Positions 1 to 8,532 of a stretch of DNA of 64,000 nucleotides are shown piece after piece. The notes beneath the pieces are model-generated. The model did not search any database. It saw only the letters and a program-made list of their open reading frames with translations, and was not told the origin of the DNA. Both the position numbers and the translations under genes were made by a program. This DNA comes from Thioclava marina (GTDB taxonomy: Bacteria; Pseudomonadota; Alphaproteobacteria; Rhodobacterales; Rhodobacteraceae), in the NCBI RefSeq assembly GCF_002020135.1, contig NZ_MPZS01000001.1, forward strand, positions 1,116,001 to 1,180,000, in the 5' to 3' direction. Positions within the stretch are counted from its first letter, which is position 1. Each line of letters starts with the position of its first letter.

Positions 1-848
1 TATTCCACCAGCCGCGGCTGACCGTCCTTGATCATCAGCCCGGCATAGAGCACGCCCTGGAACGGCGTGCCGCGCCTGGCCATCTCGGCCACGGTCGGGC
101 GCACGATCTCTTCGAGCGCTTTCGCCTCGATCTCGGCGCTCAGCACCGGGGCGGGGGAATAGGCGCCCATGCCGCCCGTGTTCGGCCCGGTATCGCCTTC
201 GCCGACGCGCTTGTGATCCTGCGCACCGCCGACGGCGAGAATGTCCGTCCCGTCGCAGAGCACGAAAAGCGAGGCTTCCTCGCCCTCCATGAATTCCTCG
301 ATCACGACTTCCGCACCCGCCGCCCCGAAGGCGCCGCCGAAGATCTCGTCGATCCCGTCGAGCGCCTCATCGAGCGTCATCGCCACGATCACGCCCTTGC
401 CTGCCGCCAGACCATCGGCTTTCACCACGATCGGAGCGCCCTGTTCGCGCACATAGGCCTTCGCGGCTTCAGCCTCGGTGAAGCGCGCATAGGCTGCCGT
501 GGGAGCCGCGCAGGCATCGCAGATCTCTTTCGTGAAGGCTTTGGAGGCCTCCAGCTTGGCGGCTTCCGCCGAAGGCCCGAAGGTCAGGATCCCTTGAGCG
601 CGCAGCGCATCGGCCACGCCTGCCGCCAGCGGCGCTTCCGGCCCGACCACCACGAAATCCACGGCATTCGCTTCGCAGATCTCCAGCACCGCCGCCGCAT
701 CGCAAGGGTCGATATCGGCGCAATCGGCGATCTGCGCGATCCCGGCATTGCCCGGGGCCACGATCAGCCGGTCGCATTTCGGGTTTTGCTTGATCGCCCA
801 GGCCAGCGCATGTTCGCGCCCGCCACCGCCCAGAACCAGAATGTTCAT
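1..848 (-). CDS. purD: Phosphoribosylamine-glycine ligase (GARS), 3' end cut by the window
   Basis: Second step of de novo purine synthesis: ATP-dependent joining of glycine to 5-phosphoribosylamine, cytosolic. The reverse strand reads [17 protein letters not shown] from the ATG at 848, the glycine-rich N-terminal loop typical of PurD. About 282 residues are present, through the ATP-grasp region ([41 protein letters not shown]), so about one third of the usual 420-430 residues lies outside the window. It is divergent from xseA with only 66 bp between the starts, so the promoters of both must lie in or next to that gap. Motif run is unbroken. Confidence 0.96.
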   Translation of the reverse strand, partial: MNILVLGGGGREHALAWAIKQNPKCDRLIVAPGNAGIAQIADCADIDPCDAAAVLEICEANAVDFVVVGPEAPLAAGVADALRAQGILTFGPSAEAAKLEASKAFTKEICDACAAPTAAYARFTEAEAAKAYVREQGAPIVVKADGLAAGKGVIVAMTLDEALDGIDEIFGGAFGAAGAEVVIEEFMEGEEASLFVLCDGTDILAVGGAQDHKRVGEGDTGPNTGGMGAYSPAPVLSAEIEAKALEEIVRPTVAEMARRGTPFQGVLYAGLMIKDGQPRLVE

Positions 849-914
849 CGCTCGCCCCCTTGGCCTTGCCGTTTGCGCCTTCTAAGCTGCGCACCAATGC
901 GAGGCAAGGTGGCG

Positions 915-2498
915 ATGGACCTTCTGGAAGACGATAACGGCTCGAACGCGCATGAATACACGGTCTCCGAAATCTCGGGGGCGGTGAAACGGGTGATCGA
1001 GGGCGAATTCGGCCGCGTGCGCGTGCGCGGCGAGGTCGGGCGCGTGTCGATGCCGCGCTCGGGGCATATGTATTTCGACCTGAAAGACGACCGCGCGGTG
1101 ATCGCCGCCGTCAGCTGGAAGGGGCAGGTCGCGCGGATGCAGGTCCGCCCCGAGGAGGGGATGGAGGTCATCGCGACGGGACGGATGACGACCTTCCCGG
1201 GCCAGTCGAAATACCAGCTGATCGTCGATGAGGTCGAACCGGCAGGCGCCGGTGCGCTGATGGCGATGCTCGAGGCGCGGCGCAAGCAGCTCGCCGCCGA
1301 AGGATTGTTCGATGCCAGCCGCAAACATCCGATCCCGTGGTTGCCCGAGGTGATCGGTGTCGTGACCTCGCCTTCGGGCGCGGTGATCCGCGACATCCTC
1401 CACCGTCTGCGCGACCGCTTTCCGCGCCGGGTGCTGATCTGGCCGGTGGCGGTGCAGGGCCAGGCCTGCGCCCCCGAGGTCGCCCGCGCGATCCGGGGCT
1501 TCAACGCGATGGAAAAAGGCGGGCCGATCCCGCGTCCCGACCTGATCATTGTCGCCCGTGGCGGCGGCTCGATCGAGGATCTCTGGGGCTTCAACGAAGA
1601 GATCGTGGTGCGTGCAGCCGCCGAGAGCGCGATCCCCCTGATCTCGGCGGTGGGCCACGAGACCGACACGACGCTGATCGACTATGCCTCGGACCGGCGC
1701 GCGCCCACGCCCACGGCGGCCGCCGAAATGGCGGTGCCGGTACGCGCCGAACTGGCGGCGTGGCTCTCGGAGGCCCAGACCCGGATGATGCGCGCCGCGC
1801 GCGGACGCATCGACCAGCGCGACCAGCGCCTGCGCGATCTCGCGCGCGGCCTTGGCCGCCCCGAGGCGCTGACCCAACCGGCGCGGCAACGGTTCGACAT
1901 GTGGTCAGAGCGGCTGGGGCCCGCGTTGCGCACGCTGGTACTGCGCAAGAACAGCCGCTTTGCCCCGCTCGCCGCGCAGATCTCGCCGAACCTGCTGCGC
2001 CGCTTCATCCGGGACCGCTCCCGCGAGATCGACGGCTTCGCGACCCGGCTCTCCCCGGCTCCCGCCACGCGGATGCGCCGGGCGCGCCAGGAATTCGAGC
2101 AACTCTCGAAACGGCTCGACAGGTCTCGCCAGCGCATGATCGGTGAGGCAGAACGGCGCAATCGCGAGGGGGCGCAACGCCTCGGCGCGCTGAGCGAACG
2201 CCTCGCGCGCGCGCCCCGCGCACGTCTCGACGCGCTCAGCGACCGGCTCGAGCGGCTCGACCGCATGCGCCAGACTTTGGGTTATACCGAGACGCTCAAA
2301 CGCGGCTACGCGGTCGTGCGGGGGCCTGACGGCGTTGTCACCAGCGAGAAACAGGCCGCGAAACAACCCGGCCTCGAGATCGAATTTGTCGATGGCCGCC
2401 TCGCGGTAATCCCCGGAGGCGGCGGCACCGCCGCGCCGGCCCGCGCGAAGGGCTCAAAGAAAACGGATCCCGGGCCCGAACAGGGCAGCCTGTTCTGA
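915..2498 (+). CDS. xseA: Exodeoxyribonuclease VII large subunit
   Basis: Large subunit of the ATP-independent nuclease that degrades single-stranded DNA from both ends, partner of XseB. The 527-residue product has the N-terminal OB-fold (VSEISGAVKRVIEGEFGRVRVRGEVG, then SGHMYFDLKDD), the central catalytic region (GVVTSPSGAVIRDI, IVARGGGSIEDLWGFNEE, SAVGHETDTTLIDY) and a long arginine-rich coiled coil. The reading frame stays open upstream to 213, but that part is antisense to purD; the start is ATG 915 (ATG 897 is an in-frame alternative, adding six residues). The C-terminal tail (residues ~495-527) is Lys/Pro/Gly-rich and ends in QGSLF. Followed by a dispersed repeat and the convergent fds operon. 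Confidence 0.95.
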   Translation: MDLLEDDNGSNAHEYTVSEISGAVKRVIEGEFGRVRVRGEVGRVSMPRSGHMYFDLKDDRAVIAAVSWKGQVARMQVRPEEGMEVIATGRMTTFPGQSKYQLIVDEVEPAGAGALMAMLEARRKQLAAEGLFDASRKHPIPWLPEVIGVVTSPSGAVIRDILHRLRDRFPRRVLIWPVAVQGQACAPEVARAIRGFNAMEKGGPIPRPDLIIVARGGGSIEDLWGFNEEIVVRAAAESAIPLISAVGHETDTTLIDYASDRRAPTPTAAAEMAVPVRAELAAWLSEAQTRMMRAARGRIDQRDQRLRDLARGLGRPEALTQPARQRFDMWSERLGPALRTLVLRKNSRFAPLAAQISPNLLRRFIRDRSREIDGFATRLSPAPATRMRRARQEFEQLSKRLDRSRQRMIGEAERRNREGAQRLGALSERLARAPRARLDALSDRLERLDRMRQTLGYTETLKRGYAVVRGPDGVVTSEKQAAKQPGLEIEFVDGRLAVIPGGGGTAAPARAKGSKKTDPGPEQGSLF

Positions 2499-2502
2499 GC
2501 AC

Positions 2503-2568
2503 GCCTTCTCGACTTGGACCAAAATATCCCGGGGGCGGCGCAGCCGCGGGACAGCGCCCCTCCGTGCG
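2503..2568 (-). repeat. Dispersed intergenic repeat, copy C (diverged)
   Basis: Lies between the convergent ends of xseA and fdsD. On the minus strand it contains GGGATATTTTGGTCCAAG followed by GAGAAGG, matching the core GGGGATATTTGAGCCAAG of the two identical copies at 56492-56525 and 61158-61191 with a few changes. It also carries GC-rich stem-forming stretches (GCGGC-GCA-GCCGC) and an ACAGCGCCCC word shared with the copy near 49.1 kb. Members of such families are common between Rhodobacteraceae genes; assignment here is by eye. Confidence 0.55.
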
Positions 2569-2569
2569 C

Positions 2570-2776
2570 TCAACCCCTGCCGCGGATCGCGGGGAGCGCG
2601 GCATTTACCAGCGGGTGCAATTCCTGCGCTGCGTGATGCGCGATGAACTCCTCGCGCATCGCAGGCGCCCAGTTGGCGTTGATATGATCGGCCACGGCCT
2701 GCGCCTGATCGCCCGGCTGGCTCTCGAAGAAGCGCGCGATCTGGTTGGCCATGCGGGCAAGTTTGTCAGGCGTCAT
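2570..2776 (-). CDS. fdsD: NAD-dependent formate dehydrogenase delta subunit
   Basis: Small subunit (68 residues, MTPDKLARMANQIARFFESQ...) of the cytosolic molybdenum-dependent formate dehydrogenase; in Rhodobacter capsulatus and Cupriavidus-type enzymes it is encoded last in the operon and is needed for a stable, active complex. The sequence shows the typical small helical FdsD pattern (MANQIARFFES, then VADHINANWAPAMREEF). The start ATG overlaps the fdhD stop codon by 4 bp (2773-2776), so it is probably translationally coupled. It ends the operon; no clear rho-independent terminator follows, only a dispersed repeat. Confidence 0.9.
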   Translation of the reverse strand: MTPDKLARMANQIARFFESQPGDQAQAVADHINANWAPAMREEFIAHHAAQELHPLVNAALPAIRGRG

Positions 2777-3543
2777 GCCGTGGCCTCCTGCGGGGCGGTG
2801 TAAAGGGCAAGCGCGCCGCAGGCGCGCGCGATCAGCGTCAGTCCCGCCGCGCGGGCCTCGGTCACCGCCAGCGCGGTCGGGGCCGAAGGACCGAGGATCA
2901 TGGGCATGCCGACCGTCGCCGCCTTCTGGACGAGATCGACCGAAAGGCGCGAGGTCATCACGAGCGCACCGCTGTCCGGCGCGATCTCCCGGCGGCTCAG
3001 TGCCCCGATCAGCTTGTCGAGTGCATTGTGCCGGCCCACATCCTCGCGGCACAGCACCAGCCCCTCGCCGGGACACCAGAAGGCCGCGGCATGGACCGCG
3101 CGGGTCTCGTCCTGAAGCGGTTGGTGAGCACGCAACGCCCCGAGCGCGGCTTCGGCCTCTTGGGGCGAAAGGCTCCAGCGCGGAGCCTTCACGCGCGGAA
3201 GGGGTCGGCGCGCCTGTTCAAGCTGTTCGATCCCGCAAAGCCCGCAGCCCACCGGTCCAAGCGTCGCGCGCCGGCGTTCGGCAAACCGCACCCCGGCCGG
3301 CGCGGCGAGCCAGTTGCGGGCCTCGATCCCGTCCTTGCCCGTCGCGATCTCCTGCCGGACGATCTCGGAAGGTGCCGCGATCAGCCCTTCGGACAAGGCG
3401 AAGCCGAGCGCGAACTCTTCAAGATCGGCGGGCGTCGCCATCATCACCGCCTGCGTCACCCCGTCGAAAGACAGCGCGACCGGCACTTCCTCGGCCAGCC
3501 GCACCGCATCGCCACCGGGCAATCGCCAGTCGCTCGCCGTCAT
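2773..3543 (-). CDS. fdhD: Formate dehydrogenase accessory sulfurtransferase FdhD (FdsC)
   Basis: Chaperone that handles the bis-MGD cofactor and transfers sulfur from IscS to it before insertion into formate dehydrogenase; called FdsC in the R. capsulatus operon. The 256-residue protein has the CxxC pair in GPVGCGLCGIE (C100 and C103), the family's functional cysteines, plus the conserved FALGFALSEGLI and EDVGRHNALDKLIG stretches and SRLSVDLVQKA. Both ends overlap neighbours by 4 bp (fdsA stop at 3540, fdsD start at 2776), so it is the fourth gene of a five-gene, tightly coupled operon. Confidence 0.95.
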   Translation of the reverse strand: MTASDWRLPGGDAVRLAEEVPVALSFDGVTQAVMMATPADLEEFALGFALSEGLIAAPSEIVRQEIATGKDGIEARNWLAAPAGVRFAERRRATLGPVGCGLCGIEQLEQARRPLPRVKAPRWSLSPQEAEAALGALRAHQPLQDETRAVHAAAFWCPGEGLVLCREDVGRHNALDKLIGALSRREIAPDSGALVMTSRLSVDLVQKAATVGMPMILGPSAPTALAVTEARAAGLTLIARACGALALYTAPQEATA

Positions 3544-6425
3544 TCGGCAGCCTCGACGCGGCGGGTCAGTTTCGTCTGCGCCTCATAGAGTTCCTGCCAG
3601 TCCGATGGCCCGTTCGAGAGCGCCACCTGCACCGCCGTCACCTTGTATTCCGGGCAATTCGTCGCCCAGTCGGAATTGTCGGTGGTGACCACATTCGCCT
3701 GCGTGTCGGGGTGGTGGAAGGTGGTGTAGACCACGCCGGGCGCGACCCGGTCGGTGATCGTCGCGCGCAGGGAGGTCTCGCCCGAGCGCGAGGCCAGCCG
3801 CACCCAGTCGCCCTCGTTGATGCCGCGCTGCTCGGCGTCATGCGGGTGGATCTCCAGCAGGTCCTGATCGTGCCAGACGGAGTTCTCGGTCCGCCGGGTC
3901 TGGGCACCCACGTTATACTGGCTGAGGATGCGACCCGTCGTCAGCAGGAGAGGGAAGTGCGGGCCGGTGCGTTCGTCGGTCGCGACATAGGCCGTGCGGA
4001 TGAAACGCCCCTTGCCGCGCACGAACCCGTCTTCATGCATCACCGGCGAGCCTTGCGGATGCGCCTCGTTACAGGGCCATTGGACCGAGCCCATGTGGTC
4101 GATCAGCTCGTAGGTCACGCCCGCGAAAGATGGCGTGGTGCGGGCGATCTCGGCCATGATCTGCGAGGGGTGGGTGTAGCTCCAGCCCGCGCCCAGCGCA
4201 TTCGCCAGCGCCTGCGTCGCCTCCCAATCGGCCAGCCCCGCTTTCGGTGCCATCACCCGGCGCACCCGGTTGATCCGGCGCTCGGCATTGGTGAAGGTCC
4301 CGTCCTTTTCGAGGAAGGTCGAGCCCGGAAGGAACACATGGGCGTAGCGCGCGGTCTCGTTTAGGAAGAGGTCATGCACGATCACGCAGTCCATCGCCGC
4401 GAGGCCCGCGGCGACGTGATGGGTGTCGGGATCGGATTGCAGGATGTCCTCGCCCTGAATGTAGATCGCCTTGAAATCGCCTGCGACGGCGGCGTCGAGC
4501 ATGTTCGGGATACGCAGCCCCGGCTCGGGGTCGAGCGTGGTGTGCCATTCGGCCTCGAAGATCGCGCGCGTCGCGGCGTCGGAGACGTGGCGATAGCCCG
4601 GCAGCTCATGCGGGAACGACCCCATATCGCACGACCCCTGCACGTTGTTCTGGCCACGCAGCGGGTTCACGCCCACGCCGGGGCGCCCGATATTGCCGGT
4701 TATCATCGCAAGGTTCGCGATCGCGATCACGGTGGTCGAGCCCTGGCTATGCTCGGTCACGCCCAGCCCGTAATAGATCGCCCCGTTGGGTGCCGCGGCA
4801 TAGGTGCGGGCCGCCTGGCGCAGGGTCTCGGCTGGAACACCCGTCAGCGCTTCGACGGCCTCGGGCGAATGCGCGAGATCGGCGGCGAACTCGGCATAAT
4901 CCGACCATTCCTCCCAATCGCAGCGCTCACGGATGAACGCCTCGTCATAGAGCTTTTCCGTCACGATCACATGGGCCAGCGCGGTCAGCACCGCGACATT
5001 GGTGCCCGGGCGTAGCGGCAGGTGGATGCCCTCGCCCATATGCGGCGTTTCCAGAAGGTCGATCCGGCGCGGGTCGATCACGATCAGCTTTGCACCCTGC
5101 CGCAGCCGCTTGCGCAGGCGCGAGCCGAAGACCGGGTGGCCATCGGTCGGGTTCGCACCGATCACCACGGCGCAATCCACCTGCTCGACACTGTCGAAAT
5201 CCTGCGTGCCGGCCGAGGTGCCAAAGGTCTGCTTTAGCCCGTAGCCGGTGGGCGAATGACAAACGCGGGCGCAGGTATCGGTGTTGTTCGTGCCCATTAC
5301 CGCGCGGGCGAGCTTCTGCACGAGGAAGGTTTCCTCATTGGTGCAGCGCGAGGAGGTGATGACGCCCACGCTGTCCTTGCCATGCTTGGCCTGCGCCGCC
5401 TTGATCCCCTCGGCCGCGAAATCAAGCGCCTCTTCCCACGAGACTTCGCGCCACGGATCGGTGATGCTCTCGCGGATCATCGGGCTCAGGATGCGGTCGC
5501 TATGGTTCGCATAACCCCAGGCGAAACGGCCTTTCACGCAGGAATGGCCGCGGTTCGCCTTGCCGTCCTTCCACGGCACCATGCGCACCAGCTGATCGCC
5601 GCGCATCTGCGCCTCGAACGAACAGCCAACCCCGCAATAGGCGCAGGTGGTCACGATCAAACGCTCGGGCGTGCCGATCTCCTCGACGGTCTTTTCCTGC
5701 AACGTGGCCGTGGGGCAGGCCTGCACGCAGGCTCCGCAGCTCACGCAATCGGAGTTCAGGAAGTCTTCGGTCCCGGTCGAGATACGCGCATCGAAGCCGC
5801 GCCCCTCGACGGTCAGCGCGAAGGTGCCCTGCACCTCTTCGCAGGCCCGCACGCAGCGCATGCAAACGATGCATTTCGAGGGATCGTAGAAGAAATAGGG
5901 GTTCGAGTCGTCACGGGGAATGTAACGCGGATTGGCGCCGTCGCCTGCGCGAGTCTCGACATGGTTATCGCCGGGCGTATAGCGCACGTCGCGCAGCCCC
6001 ACGGCTCCTGCCATGTCCTGCAATTCGCAATCGCCATTGGCCGCGCAGGTCAGGCAATCCAGCGGGTGATCGGAGATATACAGCTCCATCACCCCGCGCC
6101 GCAGCCGTGCGAGCTGTTCGGTCTGGGTCTTCACGACCATGCCTTCGCGCACGGGCGTCGTGCAGGAGGCGGGCGTGCCGCGCATTCCCTCGATCTCGAC
6201 CATGCACAAGCGACACGAGCCGTAGGCCTCCAGCATGTCGGTCGCGCAAAGCTTCGGCACCGTGATCCCGGCCTCGGCCGCCGCGCGCATGACGGACGTG
6301 CCCTCTGGCACCGTCACGTCCATGCCGTCGATCACAAGCGTCACCGGCGCACCCGATTTCGCAGGCGTGCCCATATCGGAGAGTTTCGGCCCGTGAATGC
6401 CGTCGGGGATGATCAGATCCTTCAT
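3540..6425 (-). CDS. fdsA: NAD-dependent formate dehydrogenase alpha subunit (Mo/W catalytic)
   Basis: Catalytic subunit that oxidises formate to CO2 at a bis-MGD molybdenum (or tungsten) centre and passes electrons through a chain of iron-sulfur clusters to FdsB. The 961-residue protein has, in order: a [2Fe-2S] ferredoxin domain (C60, C71, C74, C88), a His/Cys3 cluster site (H120, C124, C127, C133), two four-cysteine ferredoxin motifs (C185/188/191/195 and C227/230/233/237), the proximal [4Fe-4S] site (C261, C264, C268, C296) and the molybdopterin oxidoreductase domain. The metal ligand is a cysteine, in RVCHSPT (C389, followed by catalytic H390), not selenocysteine. ATGA overlaps with fdsB and fdhD. 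All key residues seem present. Confidence 0.97.
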   Translation of the reverse strand: MKDLIIPDGIHGPKLSDMGTPAKSGAPVTLVIDGMDVTVPEGTSVMRAAAEAGITVPKLCATDMLEAYGSCRLCMVEIEGMRGTPASCTTPVREGMVVKTQTEQLARLRRGVMELYISDHPLDCLTCAANGDCELQDMAGAVGLRDVRYTPGDNHVETRAGDGANPRYIPRDDSNPYFFYDPSKCIVCMRCVRACEEVQGTFALTVEGRGFDARISTGTEDFLNSDCVSCGACVQACPTATLQEKTVEEIGTPERLIVTTCAYCGVGCSFEAQMRGDQLVRMVPWKDGKANRGHSCVKGRFAWGYANHSDRILSPMIRESITDPWREVSWEEALDFAAEGIKAAQAKHGKDSVGVITSSRCTNEETFLVQKLARAVMGTNNTDTCARVCHSPTGYGLKQTFGTSAGTQDFDSVEQVDCAVVIGANPTDGHPVFGSRLRKRLRQGAKLIVIDPRRIDLLETPHMGEGIHLPLRPGTNVAVLTALAHVIVTEKLYDEAFIRERCDWEEWSDYAEFAADLAHSPEAVEALTGVPAETLRQAARTYAAAPNGAIYYGLGVTEHSQGSTTVIAIANLAMITGNIGRPGVGVNPLRGQNNVQGSCDMGSFPHELPGYRHVSDAATRAIFEAEWHTTLDPEPGLRIPNMLDAAVAGDFKAIYIQGEDILQSDPDTHHVAAGLAAMDCVIVHDLFLNETARYAHVFLPGSTFLEKDGTFTNAERRINRVRRVMAPKAGLADWEATQALANALGAGWSYTHPSQIMAEIARTTPSFAGVTYELIDHMGSVQWPCNEAHPQGSPVMHEDGFVRGKGRFIRTAYVATDERTGPHFPLLLTTGRILSQYNVGAQTRRTENSVWHDQDLLEIHPHDAEQRGINEGDWVRLASRSGETSLRATITDRVAPGVVYTTFHHPDTQANVVTTDNSDWATNCPEYKVTAVQVALSNGPSDWQELYEAQTKLTRRVEAAE

Positions 6426-7945
6426 TCCGCAGCCTCCTCAATGCGCGAAAATTCCTGCGGGAAGAGCCGGATCGCCGAACGCACCGGATAGGGCGTGAAG
6501 CCCCCCATTGCGCAAAGCGAGCCCTTCTCCATCACTTCGCAAAGTTCATGCAACAGCTCGATCGCCTCGCGGTCGCCCGCCGCCACGCGGTCGAGCGTTT
6601 CCATCCCACGCACCGCACCGATCCGGCAGGGCGTGCATTTTCCGCAGCTCTCGATGGCGCAGAACTCCATCGCGTAGCGGGCAAGCGCGAGCATATCCGC
6701 GCTCTCGTCGTGAACGACAAACCCGGCATGGCCCACCAGACCGCCCTGATCGGCAAATGCCTCGTAGCAAACACGCAGGTCGAAATCGTCCGGCCCGTGA
6801 TAGGCGCCAAGCGGGCCGCCCACCTGCACCGCCTTGAACGGACGCCCCGAAGCGGTGCCGCCGCCGATCTCGTTGATTAGCGTCCCGAGCGTCATCCCGA
6901 AGGCGGTCTCGAACAGCCCGCCCTGTTTGACGTTGCCCGCGATCTGGATCGGGATCGTCCCGCGCGAACGGCCCAGCCCGAATTCGGCATAGGCCGCGCC
7001 CCCATGCGTCATGATCCACGGCACCGCCGCCAACGAGAGCACATTGTTCACCACGGTCGGTTTCCCGAACGCCCCTTCGAGCGCGGGGAGCGGCGGCTTG
7101 GCGCGCACCATCCCGCGCTTGCCTTCGAGCGAATTGAGAAGCGAGGTTTCCTCGCCGCAAATATAGGCCCCCGCACCGACGCGAACCTCCAGATCGAAAG
7201 CGGGCCCCTGCCCCATCAGGCTGTCGCCGATGATCCCAGCCGACTGCGCCGCGTTGATCGCCGCAACCATCGTGCGGATCGCATGGGGGTATTCCGAACG
7301 GATATAGATAAATCCCTTGGTGGCCCCGACCGCGAGCCCGGCAATCGCCATGCCTTCGATCAGACAGAAGGGGTCGCCCTCCATCAGCATCCGGTCGGCG
7401 AACGAACCGCTATCGCCTTCATCCGCGTTGCAGACGATGTATTTCTGCGCGTCCTCGGCCCCCGCGACCGTCTTCCACTTGATACCTGTGGGGAAGCCCG
7501 CGCCACCACGCCCGCGCAACCCGGAGGTCGTGACTTCCTCGACGGTCTTCTCGGCCCCGAGGTCCAGAGCACGGCGGAGTCCCCGCCAGCCCTCACCCGC
7601 CTCGTAATCGGCCAGCGAGAGCGGATCGGTCCGCCCGCAGCGCGCGAAGGTCAGGCGGGTCTGTTTTGCGAAGAAGGGGATGTCCTCGACCGGGCCAAGC
7701 GCCTTGGGATGATCGCCCGCTTCGAATAGCGCGGGCACGTCCTCGGGCGTCATCGGGCCGAAGCCGTGGCGAACCCCATCGCGCTCCACCTCGACCAGAG
7801 GCTCCAGCCAGATCATCCCGCGCGTGCCGTTGCGGATGATCTCGACCTCTTCGCCGCGCAGTCCTGCCGCCGACGCAATCGCCGCCGCGACTTCATCAGC
7901 ACCACAGGCGACCGCAGCCGCATCGCAGGGAACCCAGACCTTCAT
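6422..7945 (-). CDS. fdsB: NAD-dependent formate dehydrogenase beta subunit (FMN, NAD-binding)
   Basis: Diaphorase subunit that takes electrons from FdsA and reduces NAD+. It is homologous to NuoF of complex I with a thioredoxin-like N-terminus. Its 507 residues include the NAD/FMN segment (TSGLRGRGGAGFPTG and NADEGDSG), the GAGAYICGEETSL flavin-binding loop, and the C-terminal [4Fe-4S] motif ESCGKCTPCRIG with the distant fourth cysteine in KGSLCAMGG. It overlaps fdsG (upstream) and fdsA (downstream) by 4 bp each. Together with FdsG it forms the NADH-producing module. Confidence 0.96.
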   Translation of the reverse strand: MKVWVPCDAAAVACGADEVAAAIASAAGLRGEEVEIIRNGTRGMIWLEPLVEVERDGVRHGFGPMTPEDVPALFEAGDHPKALGPVEDIPFFAKQTRLTFARCGRTDPLSLADYEAGEGWRGLRRALDLGAEKTVEEVTTSGLRGRGGAGFPTGIKWKTVAGAEDAQKYIVCNADEGDSGSFADRMLMEGDPFCLIEGMAIAGLAVGATKGFIYIRSEYPHAIRTMVAAINAAQSAGIIGDSLMGQGPAFDLEVRVGAGAYICGEETSLLNSLEGKRGMVRAKPPLPALEGAFGKPTVVNNVLSLAAVPWIMTHGGAAYAEFGLGRSRGTIPIQIAGNVKQGGLFETAFGMTLGTLINEIGGGTASGRPFKAVQVGGPLGAYHGPDDFDLRVCYEAFADQGGLVGHAGFVVHDESADMLALARYAMEFCAIESCGKCTPCRIGAVRGMETLDRVAAGDREAIELLHELCEVMEKGSLCAMGGFTPYPVRSAIRLFPQEFSRIEEAAE

Positions 7946-8394
7946 GCCGAGACCTCCGCCACCAGCGCCTCGATCCGCTCGGAACTGGCGCGGCCCACAA
8001 GCCGGTCACCCACCATCGCGGCGGGCGCGCAGGCGCAGAGTCCGAGGCAATAGACCGCCTCAAGCGTCACGTCGCCCTTGGTCTCGCCGATCTTCATGCC
8101 CAAGGCACGCTCCAGCCTCGCGATCATCTCGGCCCCGCCCATCGACTGGCAGGCCTCGGCGCGGCAGAGCTTGATGACATGCTTGCCCGCGGGCGCGTCG
8201 CGGAAGTCATGATAGAACGAGACGACGCCCGAGACCTCCGCCCGGCTCAGCCGCAGCGCATCGGCGATGGGCTGGTAGCAATCGGCGGGCACGCAGCCGA
8301 ATTCGGCCTGCAAATCATGCAGGATCGGCAGCAGGGCGCCCTCGCGGCCAGCATGGGCGGCAAGGATCGCGTCCAGCCTGTCATCTTTCGTCAT
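7942..8394 (-). CDS. fdsG: NAD-dependent formate dehydrogenase gamma subunit ([2Fe-2S])
   Basis: First gene of the fds operon; NuoE-like [2Fe-2S] subunit. The 150-residue product (MTKDDRLDAILAAHAGREG) has the thioredoxin-like [2Fe-2S] pattern: two cysteines in CRAEACQSMGG and two in CLGLCACAPAAMV. The frame is open to 8442, but ATG 8394 is preceded by GGGAGGACGAC, a strong ribosome-binding site at good spacing, so I place the start there. Divergent from the S49 peptidase gene across 138 bp; an inverted repeat at 8406-8423 lies just upstream of its start. Confidence 0.95.
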   Translation of the reverse strand: MTKDDRLDAILAAHAGREGALLPILHDLQAEFGCVPADCYQPIADALRLSRAEVSGVVSFYHDFRDAPAGKHVIKLCRAEACQSMGGAEMIARLERALGMKIGETKGDVTLEAVYCLGLCACAPAAMVGDRLVGRASSERIEALVAEVSA

Positions 8395-8405
8395 GTCGTC
8401 CTCCC

Positions 8406-8423
8406 TGCCCCGATGATGGGGCA
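8406..8423. promoter_or_regulatory. Inverted repeat TGCCCC-N6-GGGGCA upstream of fdsG
   Basis: Perfect 6-bp arms with a 6-bp centre (GATGAT), 11 bp upstream of the fdsG start and just 5' of its ribosome-binding site. It could be a regulator-binding site or an mRNA hairpin in the leader of the formate dehydrogenase operon. No regulator gene of the fds system is next to it, so the binding protein is unknown. Confidence 0.4.
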
Positions 8424-8496
8424 AGCATGGCGCGGCTCGCAAGTCACGACTGGTTCAATCGCGAACAGGCGCAGGCAGGAACCGTCATCGCTGCGC

Positions 8497-8525
8497 TTGC
8501 ACGGGCGGGGGCGAGCCTCTACATC
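8497..8525 (+). promoter_or_regulatory. Possible sigma70-type promoter of the S49 peptidase gene
   Basis: TTGCAC (8497-8502), 17-bp spacer, TACATC (8520-8525). Transcription would start about 8532, one or two bases before the ATG at 8533. No Shine-Dalgarno sequence precedes that ATG, so the transcript may be leaderless. Match to consensus is moderate. Confidence 0.35.
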
Positions 8526-8532
8526 CCTTGTC

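Noticed and set aside
213-914. In-frame upstream extension of xseA (total 761 codons)
   Set aside because: It is antisense to purD and its sequence (Arg/His-rich) has no XseA homology; the family N-terminus fits ATG 915.
3540-6425. Selenocysteine codon in formate dehydrogenase
   Set aside because: The metal-ligand position is an ordinary cysteine (RVCHSPT) and there is no in-frame TGA.
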